Below the pieces are notes generated by a model. That model did no database searches and was not told the DNA's origin. It saw nothing but the letters and a program-made list of their open reading frames with translations. Shown piece after piece: positions 55,640 to 64,000 of a stretch of DNA of 64,000 nucleotides; the first letter of the stretch is position 1; each line of letters opens with the position of its first letter. The stretch covers positions 3,281,001 to 3,345,000 of the forward strand of contig CM057476.1 in assembly GCA_030035585.1 (NCBI GenBank), read 5' to 3'. Origin of the DNA: Dugong dugon. Taxonomy: Eukaryota > Chordata > Mammalia > Sirenia > Dugongidae. The translations under genes and the position numbers were made by a program.

Positions 55640-55978
55640 GAATATACCAGGGACCGACAAAAGAACAAACAAATCAGCGTTAGAAGAAATACAACCAGAA
55701 TGCTCCTTAGAAGCGAGGAAGGCAAGACTACAGCTCGCTTACTTTGGACTCGTCATCGGGAAAGATCAATTGCTAGAGAAGGACATCATGGGTGGTAAAG
55801 TAGAGGGTCAGCGAAAAGGAGGGAGACCCTCGGTGAGACTGATGATAGCTGCAACAATGGACTCGAGCGCACCAGTGTCAAGAAGACAACGCAGGACTGG
55901 CCAACGATTTGCTCTGCTATGCATAAGGCCACCCTGAACTGAAGCCAACTCTGTGGCAACTAACAACGACAACAAAGG
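55640..55978 (+). mobile_element. RTE LINE 3' end
   Basis: ACCAGGGACCGACAAAAGAA, CCAGAATGCTCCTTAGAAGC, GAGAAGGACATCATGGGTGG and GAGGGTCAGCGAAAAGGAGG to CAACTAACAACGACAACAAA. It lies 170 bp from the TMEM132 exon. Confidence 0.85.
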
Positions 55979-56122
55979 GAGCTTATACGTGCACGTGGTC
56001 AGGTATCTAATGTGGCTTCCACGGAGTATCTGAAGGGTCCCTGAAAGTAGCAGAAACTGAATCTTCTTGAACATGTATCCCCGAGCCTCAGTCCAATGCC
56101 ACATCAGGCACGGCAAAGATTA

Positions 56123-57091
<969 letters not shown>

Positions 57092-57107
57092 TTAGTTCTA
57101 CAAGTTC

Positions 57108-57328
57108 TCCAGTCCCTGGAGAAGGACATCATGCTTTGTAAAGCTGAGGGTCAGTGAAAAAGAGGAAGAGCCTCAACAAGATGGATTGACACAGTGGCTG
57201 CAACAATGGGCTCAAGCGTAACAACAATCATGAGGGTGGCACAGGACTGGGCAGTGTTTCGTTCTGTTGTACATGGGGTCAGTATGAGTCAGAACCAACT
57301 CGACGGCACCTAACAACAACAACAAGTA
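57108..57328 (+). mobile_element. RTE LINE 3' end
   Basis: CCCTGGAGAAGGACATCATG, GAGGGTCAGTGAAAAAGAGG to GTCAGAACCAACTCGACGGC and CACCTAACAACAACAAC. It is 71 bp upstream of the exon and in the same orientation as 55640. Confidence 0.9.
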
Positions 57329-57559
57329 ATTGAAAAATGAGGGAAAGGAATTCTGAACTTCACTTGACTGGAATTTTCATAGTCCTTTTGGAATCAGCCA
57401 GTAAATGACTCTACATGGCCTACAAACTATATACACACATTAGGTTGAAATGTATGAAACTCACATTTTTGTAGGTTAAGGGTGGTTGAATAGTTTCCAT
57501 TTCATATAGTTCAACCTAACAGAAAGCTGGCAGGTTACCCATGAGAGTAAAGTGGGCAT
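57329..57559. other. unassigned noncoding
   Basis: Nothing was recognised. Confidence 0.5.
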
Positions 57560-58670
57560 TTTTATTAATAATTTGCATGAGTTTAAAATGCATGTAATGG
57601 TACTGGCTTATGAATAGACAAATAGGCCAAGGGAACAGAATAAAGTACATCAATACATCCAAGCATATATGGAAACTGAGTCTGTGATAAGGATGGCATC
57701 TCAAATCATGAGGCGTAGATGGGCTTCTTAACAAATGGTGCTGGGACAACTGGTTAACCATCTTGAAAAAAGATAAAATTAGATCCATACCTCACGCCAT
57801 ATACAAGAATAAACTTTAAATGGATCAGTGATCTAAATGTAAGAAAATGAAACCTTTTTCAGTACTAGAAGAAAACATGGATGAATTCCTCTATAACCTG
57901 AGTGTAGGGTAAAGCTTTCTAATTATGACTCAACATCCAAACGCAATGAAAAAAATGATAAATTTGCCTGTAAATTTTTTTTTAATTTGCTGGACAAAAA
58001 ATACCATAAACTAAGGCAAAAGAAAAATGACAAATTTGGAGAAAATATTTGCAATGTTTGTATCACAAATGAAGGGCTAATATCCCTAACATAGAGAGCA
58101 CTTGAAATTTGAGGAAAAAAAGATTAAAAGCAACTTGAAAGAAGAATGGGCAAAGGATACGAACAGGTAATTCACCAAAAATATGTTAAAATTCCCCGTG
58201 AATATATGAAAAGGTGTTCGACCTCACTCACAATCATGGGAAGACAAATTAGAACCACAAACACATACCATTTCTCACGTATTGAATTGGCAGAAACGAC
58301 AAAGTGAAACCACACACTGCTGGCAAAGTGACAGGCAACAGGCAGTCTTGCATATTGTGCTGAAACACGCAAAGGTCATCCACCCCTTCTGAAAGAGAAC
58401 TTGATAATAGCTAATAAAACTACATACGCATTTGTCTTTGATTCAGCAGTCCCATGTCTAGGAATCTACCCTGAAGATACACCTCCAGCAGTTCAGAGGT
58501 GCACAAGATCACTCACTGCTGCACTGTTTTAAATTGCAAAACAGTCTACACAACCTACACGCCCATATAGAGGAGAATGGTTGGATAAACTACAGGAAAA
58601 ACAATGAATAAAACATAATAGAGCACTATCTGTGACAAAGAAGAATAAGGAAGATCTCTAAGAAAGGACA
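57560..58670 (+). mobile_element. L1 ORF2 end and 3' region, degraded
   Basis: GAATAGACAAATAGGCCAAG, ATGGTGCTGGGACAACTGGT, GGGCAAAGGATACGAACAGG and CCACACACTGCTGGCAAAGT are L1 ORF2 landmarks. CAACCTACACGCCCATATAG is the ORF2 3' end. Many indels make it non-functional. Confidence 0.88.
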
Positions 58671-59514
58671 TGGAGTGATTTCCAAGATCCACTGTGACTT
58701 AGACTCATTAACCAGCAAATGCCCTGTCTTGTTGCCACCATCCAGACCTCCTCCTTCATAGCTGGGGAGAAAGTGTCTGGTGCTGGCTATTCCAGATAAG
58801 CTGAGTAGGTCAAGCCGAGTAAGCACACCACCCTCTCTCCACAGGACGGGAGCCCTGCTCCAATGTCACCGGGTCCCTCTGGCCCACCACCAGTGAGCTG
58901 GGATCCACCTGGATTTAGCTCCCTGGGTGGCCAGCACTGATGGGTGATTCATCTGCATGCCCTCTGCCCTCCAAGTTTCTTCAGCTCAGACGCTGCAAAC
59001 TGTTCACCACCGGGCTCCAGCAAGCTTGAAGATGGGACTGTTTGGTCTACAGTATTTTAAAAGACTTCTATGAACTGCAGCTCAATTTCAAAACTGGGAA
59101 GCACCTGGATTGCCAACTTCTCTTTAAACTTGGGAGGAACTCGAAATACTTAGACTTTCTGCCTGCCTGGCAACAATAGAGGTGCTTGGTACCCTAGTGC
59201 CAGTTGTTATCCTACACCCAACCCATGCTGCTCAATGACATAGCCTCTTGGCCCTCAGGTGCATTTGAGTTGGAGGTTCCTGATTTAGAAACTTTCCATC
59301 CAACAAGCCAACTTTTTCTGGGGGCAAGAAGTTCACGATGGAGGCAGGAAGCAGCAGTGAGTCACCCTCCTCTTCCTGTCTGTCTTGGTCTATGTTATGC
59401 ATCCACAGTAGCACAGCCTGTGGCTCCTGCCTGTGTGAACGTTGTCCTAAGATTCCCTGAGGGTTATTTACGTGGTTGGGAGCTCCACGAACAAGTCGCT
59501 ACACACACCACGTC
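58671..59514. other. unassigned noncoding
   Basis: No repeat or exon was recognised. The 105-codon frame at 59204 has no known domain. Confidence 0.5.
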
Positions 59515-59975
59515 TCTTTGACGACGAAGGTGCGCCTGACCCAAGCTATGGTCTTGTCAATCGCCTTATACGCACATGAAAGCTGGACAATGAAAATGGA
59601 AGACAGAAGAATTGATGCATTTGAACAGTGGTCTTGATGAAGAATATTGGATATACCGTGGACTGCCGGAAGAACAAACAAGTCAGTTTCAGAAGGAATA
59701 TAAGCAGAGTGCCTCTTAGAAGCAATGATAGGAGGCTTCAGCTCACTTACTTGGGACACATCGTCAGGAAAGACCAATTGTGAGAAAAGGACATCATAGT
59801 TGGTAGAGGGTCAGGAAAAGTGAGGGAAACCCTCAAATAGGTGGGCTGATGCAACAGTGGACTCAAACATACCAACGATCATGAAGATGGCGCAGGACCG
59901 AGCAACGTTTTCTTCTGTTGTACATAAGGTCGCCATGAGTCGGAGCTGAGGCAACAGCAATTAACAACAACATAT
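59515..59975 (+). mobile_element. RTE LINE 3' end, diverged subfamily
   Basis: GACGAAGGTGCGCCTGACCC, AAGCTGGACAATGAAAATGG and GAGTGCCTCTTAGAAGCAAT to GTCGGAGCTGAGGCAACAGC, then AACAACAACA. It is more like 55640 than 48096. Confidence 0.87.
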
Positions 59976-61257
59976 GCTCCAGCACACAAGACGTTAAAGA
60001 GACCCAGCTGCTAACTTTGCAGCTCCACAAAGCCCATCTTCTTGCACTTGTTTTTCCAAACAAGCCCAGAAAATCCAAACAAGTCTCCATTCATATACTG
60101 AGACAGAAGACGGGAGTTCCTCTCTCTCCTCCCCTCGTTCCAACCTGCACACTTCCCTTCTCCTTTCTCTCTAGGGGAAGCATGCACCACCCTGCCAGCA
60201 CAAGGGCAAACTCCTTCTCTTCTGGAAGCTCTCTAGTCCTTTCCGGGCAGGCACATTGGCTGACAGATCAAAGCCGCCTTCGGCTCTCCAGCCAAACAAG
60301 CTTGTGTTGTCAAGATGGCTTTTCAAAGCAAGAACATTCTCCCTGTTCTCAGTCCAGAGGCCTTGTTCCCTGGTCACTAATTACCAGGGCATGCCTGTCC
60401 TTTTCTCTCTGGGTACCGGTCAGCACTTCCATTGAAAGCGCGCATTTCAGACCTGAATTGCCACTCTCTTTCCAATGACCTTGCCAAGGTACAGTATTTC
60501 AGAAAATGTTCTTTCTGGCTGAGTGTCCTAAATCATTGACCACATAAGCACCTTGTCATATTTTGTTTAAAAAAAAAGGACTAATTGCCACATCTGATGC
60601 CTTTATTTGCATGCATTCATTTCTCTCTCTGAAAAAAACTCTTAAGCCTTGAAGTGCAGAGACTTAGAGACTCGCATGTTAGGCAAAGACAGTGGGCCAA
60701 GGACTTGATGAAGAAGCAGAGCGCAGGATTCTAAGCCCATCTGTGGGGTGGCGCATTCCACCACAGAAAGCCCTTGTCAACAAGTTTTCTCGTCATGCTT
60801 CATTCTTCCTGCACACAAGGACTCCTTTTTCCCTAATTTTTTGTCTTTTTACTAAAAAAAAAAAAAAAAAAAAGAAAGAAACAAAGAAAGCCTGAAAGAT
60901 GAAGCCTTTACTTTGAAGCAAGTGCAGAATTTATTTTTTATAACATGAAGATGGAGTGGGCTTGCTCTCCTGTTGCCCTCTCTCTTATGACTCCTGCATT
61001 ATTCAAACAGGTATTCTTCACCCTTTGCATGGAGTGGACAATGCCTAGCTCATACTTTCTTGCTGAACCTAGTTCTGGATTATTCCAGTACATGAGAGAT
61101 TTGACTTGACTCGAGAAGACACAGATGCTGTAAAGAAGGGAGGGAGTCTAGTACGGTGGCCAACGGCATGAAAGTTGGCCACAGACATGCCCAGGGCGTA
61201 CTCACCAGGCATTTGACCCTGGGCACACTCATACATTCTTAGAGCTTAAGTTTCTAT
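59976..61257. other. unassigned, with an A-tract
   Basis: A poly-A run of about 20 lies at 60854-60873, then GAAAGAAACAAAGAAAGCC. The 153-codon frame at 60017-60478 shows no domain. Confidence 0.5.
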
Positions 61258-61292
61258 AACTAGCTAGCTAGATAGATAGGAAGGTAGACAGA
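61258..61292. repeat. (TAGA/TAGC)n short tandem repeat
   Basis: ACTAGCTAGCTAGATAGATAG then GAAGGTAGACAGATA. Confidence 0.7.
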
Positions 61293-61309
61293 TATCAAGA
61301 ATTTCCTGA

Positions 61310-61725
61310 GCATACAAATAACGTGTTTAGTGTGGCTGTTCTACCTCCTAGTTCGTTGCGTACTGCCTGGGGTCTCAAAAGCTTCTAAGTGGCCAGCCAA
61401 GGCACAACAATTGGTCTTTATTCGCCTGGAGCAAGAGAGGGAGAAGAAGAGTCAGGAATAGGAGGAGAAAATGGAATGTGTGGCCAATTGCCTCCATGAA
61501 CAACTGCCTCCTTTGCCATGAGACCAGAAGAACTGGATGGTGCCCAGCTACCATTACTGAACATTTTGATCAAAGACTCTATAGAAGAATCCTGATCAAA
61601 AGGGGCAAAATGCAGAACAGAATTTCATATTCTTATGGAATCCAGACTTTGTGGATTCACAGAGGCTGGATAAACCCCAGAAACTATTGCTCTAAAAGAT
61701 CTTTTTTTTAAAAAAAAAAGGAATT
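61310..61725 (+). mobile_element. LINE 3' end, 3' truncated (same family as 21742)
   Basis: GGTCTCAAAAGCTTCTAAGT, GAACAACTGCCTCCTTTGCC, GATCAAAGACTCTATAGAAG, CCTGATCAAAAGGGGC and AGAGGCTGGATAAACCCCAG. It ends in an A-tract at 61712 soon after the block that in other copies lies mid-element. Confidence 0.7.
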
Positions 61726-62124
61726 TACTGAGCATATACATGTCCATGACCTCCCCGCCCCCAACACAGCTCTCTGAACACAAGATACCGCCAATCTACG
61801 GTGGTGTTTCCTGAGCTTCAGACACTCAGGTATCACTTTCATGATGTTAGTCTCATATACATGCTAGTTATTAATTATAATTAGCCCTCATAAAGTAAAC
61901 ACTAAGTTTATTGATTAGTGATCAATACATTTAGAATAATGTATTGATGGTGATAACTTAATAACTGTGTTTAAATAATCCGACTATATATCAAAAACCA
62001 AGACCACGTGTCCCAGTTGATGCCTGCCAATGGCTCTGAGCTTGCCACTTCTTTGTTGAATGGGAAGATTATCGAGTGCTAGGTGTTAAAGACACAGCGA
62101 TGCCAAAATAGAGACTTTCTCTGT
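61726..62124. other. unassigned, AT-rich
   Basis: Nothing was recognised. Confidence 0.5.
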
Positions 62125-62340
62125 GATGAAGATAGAATAATAAGACGGAACTGACACTGTCTAGGAAGCAGTGCGTTTCTGCTTATGGTGATGGGAAATC
62201 TGGCAATGATTATGGGTGATGGGTGCACAATATGAACAATGTCATTGATATTGCTAAACTGTACACCTGAAAAATGTTGAATTGGCAAATGCTGTATTGT
62301 ATATATATATATATATTTTTTTTTTTACAAAAAAAAAAAC
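62125..62340 (+). mobile_element. L1M 3' UTR with AT and A tail
   Basis: TTTCTGCTTATGGTGATGGG, GATGGGTGCACAATATGAAC and CTAAACTGTACACCTGAAAA, ending in a short (AT)n and poly-A. Confidence 0.72.
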
Positions 62341-63195
62341 AAACAAACAGAACTTAAGAGGGAATATCTCTCTCATTTGTGAGGCTTGATGATTTCACAT
62401 TACGTCCATGTACCTTTAGTGACCAACCACGCGGATATGTACGTGGATGTGGATGGCTCCTGGCTTTGGGCAGGGATCTGTCACACATTCACACACCATG
62501 CACATCACCGAAAGTCATCTCACATTTCAGAAATCCCCGATCTGGCAGATGAAGGAAGCAGAGGTGAAGACCAGCCTTTACTATGCCTTTGTTTCCCCTA
62601 AAACTCTAGCTCCTGGTTGCTAGCAAACCATTCCGCAGCCGCCGTGACGCAGCGAGTGCTGACACATGGCGCGCTCTTATCCCAGGTCCTCTGTTCCGTG
62701 TCTTCCAGAGACAGGACTGAGGGCTTTGAGTGCACTTCATGGATCTGAAACAACACCCGTGCACAGTCTGGATCTGGTTTCCTAAGGCCGTGGCGAGGGA
62801 ACGGTTGACAGCAGCACCTCATATCTGGCCTCCAAGCTGACAGCGAGTTCACTTGGGGCCTCCCTTCCCATTTACCCATTTCCATTGTCTGCCCTTGTCT
62901 GTCACTTTTGGGGACATGGTGTGCTCCATCAGTCGTTCATCAGAGAACTCTACTGCAAAGCCATTCCCAGAAATGGAGTTTCTGAGATTCTCAGATAGTG
63001 GACACTGGAGATGTCCATGTCGCCTAACACCCAGATGGAGTAATGCTGGAGGAAATGACCCTTTCGGCTGACAGAACGAATCACGTTCATCAGGACGCTC
63101 CCTTCTGGATGTGCTGGCCGGGGATGGATTCAGAGAGTTGATTTCTCTCTGAGCTGGGACCTGAGGAGGAGTAGGAGCTCGGACCTTGAAATCAC
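62341..63195. other. unassigned; contains one copy of an unidentified dispersed repeat (62610-62760)
   Basis: The block CTAGCAAACCATTCC to GATCTGAAACAACACCCGTG has a diverged partner at 63342-63472. Otherwise nothing was recognised. Confidence 0.45.
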
Positions 63196-63262
63196 TGTGC
63201 TGAGTGAAATCAGTCAGTCACAGAAGGACAAATATTGTATGATCTCCCTTATATGACCTGTG
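63196..63262 (+). mobile_element. L1 3' fragment
   Basis: TGAGTGAAATCAGTCAGTCA then CAGAAGGACAAATATTGTAT and GATCTCCCTTATATGAC is the common L1 3' block. Confidence 0.65.
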
Positions 63263-63486
63263 ATTGCTCAGTGTGTCACGCACCATAGAATAATTTGCTA
63301 GCACTTACGTTAAACATGATAACACTTCTATTTTCATACAACTGCTAGCAAACTCTTCTATGAGCGACAACAAACATCGTTCTCTTATTCTGGTTCCTCT
63401 GCTCAATGTCTCCAAGACAGATAGGATTATGGACTGTGAGTGATTTTCACTGATCTGAAACAATGCCCCTGGGATACCTAGAATAG

Positions 63487-63487
<1 letters not shown>

Positions 63488-63537
<50 letters not shown>

Positions 63538-63543
63538 TATACA
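63488..63543. repeat. (AT)n microsatellite
   Basis: About 25 AT units with one ACAT interruption at the right end. Confidence 0.95.
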
Positions 63544-63544
63544 T

Positions 63545-63705
63545 AAAAATCTGTTGCTGTCGATTTGATTCTAACTTACAGCAACCCTATAAGACAGGGA
63601 AGAACTGCCCCACAGGGTTTCCAAGGAGCAGTTGGTGGATTCAAACTGCTGACCTTTTGGTTAGCAGCCATAGCTCTTAACCACTGCACCACCAAGGCTC
63701 CCGAA
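63545..63705 (-). mobile_element. AfroSINE (A form)
   Basis: AAATCTGTTGCTGTCGATTT to CACTGCACCACCAAGGCTCC, directly after the AT microsatellite. Confidence 0.88.
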
Positions 63706-63781
63706 ACATATACAGAGACCAGATATCTAGAATAGGTGAGTGTCTAGAGACCAAAGTTTATTAGTGGTTACCAGGGGCTGG
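63706..63781 (+). mobile_element. L1M 3' UTR fragment
   Basis: AGATATCTAGAATAGGTGAG then GTTTATTAGTGGTTACCAGG; continues past the next SINE at 63987. Confidence 0.75.
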
Positions 63782-63998
63782 AGGAGCCCTGGTGGCACAA
63801 ACAGCTAAGCGCTCGGCTGCTAACCAAAAGGTAGGCAGGTCAAATCCACCCAGCAGATACACAGGAGAAAGACCTGGTGATCTGCTCCCGTAAAGATTAC
63901 AGCTTAGAAAACCCTATGGGGCAGCTCCACTTCGTCCCATGGGGTCACTATGAGGCAGAATTGACTGGACAGCACCTAACAACACCACCAGGGGCTGG
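63770..63998 (+). mobile_element. AfroSINE (A form) with perfect 12-bp TSD
   Basis: ACCAGGGGCTGG is present at 63770-63781 and 63987-63998. The element between them runs AGGAGCCCTGGTGGCACAAA to GGCAGAATTGACTGGACAGC with a CACCTAACAACACC tail. It is one of the best preserved copies here. Confidence 0.93.
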
Positions 63999-64000
63999 GA

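Overview
This is mammalian nuclear DNA from an afrotherian, most likely an elephant. The evidence is the repeat content. About fifty copies of a tRNA-derived SINE of AfroSINE type are present, whose 3' end (GAGTCGGAATCGACTCGA... then GGCAAC or GGCACC) is shared with RTE (BovB-like) LINE fragments in the same window. A second SINE has a tRNA-Gly(GCC)-like head. There are many near-identical solo LTRs of a MaLR-like family, and older pan-mammalian L1M, L2, MIR and MER5 remnants. There are no operons or bacterial features. The elephant assignment is an inference from repeat knowledge.

The one conserved coding feature is an 889-bp exon on the minus strand (56148-57036). It has clean splice sites and an uninterrupted frame, and it encodes the N-terminal ectodomain of a TMEM132 family membrane protein, best matching TMEM132C (large second exon). 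If so, nearly all the window is intron: positions below 56148 lie in the following intron and positions above 57036 in the preceding one. Two RTE 3'-end fragments in the same orientation flank the exon closely.

The most remarkable region is 34507-39826. It is a 5'-truncated processed pseudogene of ribosomal protein S6 (RPS6), split by a minisatellite of about 4.9 kb. The left flank reads as RPS6 from about residue 115 to 200. The right flank reads as about residue 201 to the C-terminus, followed by a decayed 3' UTR and poly-A. The repeat unit (23, 26 or 29 bp, roughly 185 copies) is recognisably the RPS6 codon stretch for QRTKKNKEE (about residues 197-205), minus one base. A short purine-rich piece of a dead retrocopy has therefore been amplified into a VNTR-like array with higher-order periods (78 bp, 133 bp, and longer duplications offset by about 453, 489 and 905 bp).

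Layout. 1-9700: SINEs, L2, an antisense RTE inserted in a SINE, L1, and a solo LTR with a 5-bp duplication. 9700-24400: three solo LTRs, MaLR-like LTRs and nested SINEs. 24400-34500: several copies of one LINE 3' end, L1M 3' UTRs, a GT microsatellite, and an LTR inserted in a LINE. 34507-39826: RPS6 pseudogene plus minisatellite. 39800-47900: L1M, a 188-bp TA-flanked MITE, MER5, a GC-rich inverted-repeat element, and SINEs. 48096-50055: a 5'-truncated RTE with RT motifs including YADD. 50080-56000: L1M, LTR, SINE, MIR. 56148-57036: TMEM132C exon. 57100-64000: RTE 3' ends, degraded L1 ORF2, LINE 3' end, AT microsatellite, SINEs.

Repeat family names are recognised from memory of consensus features and were not checked by a database search. 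Boundaries are approximate unless a target-site duplication is cited.
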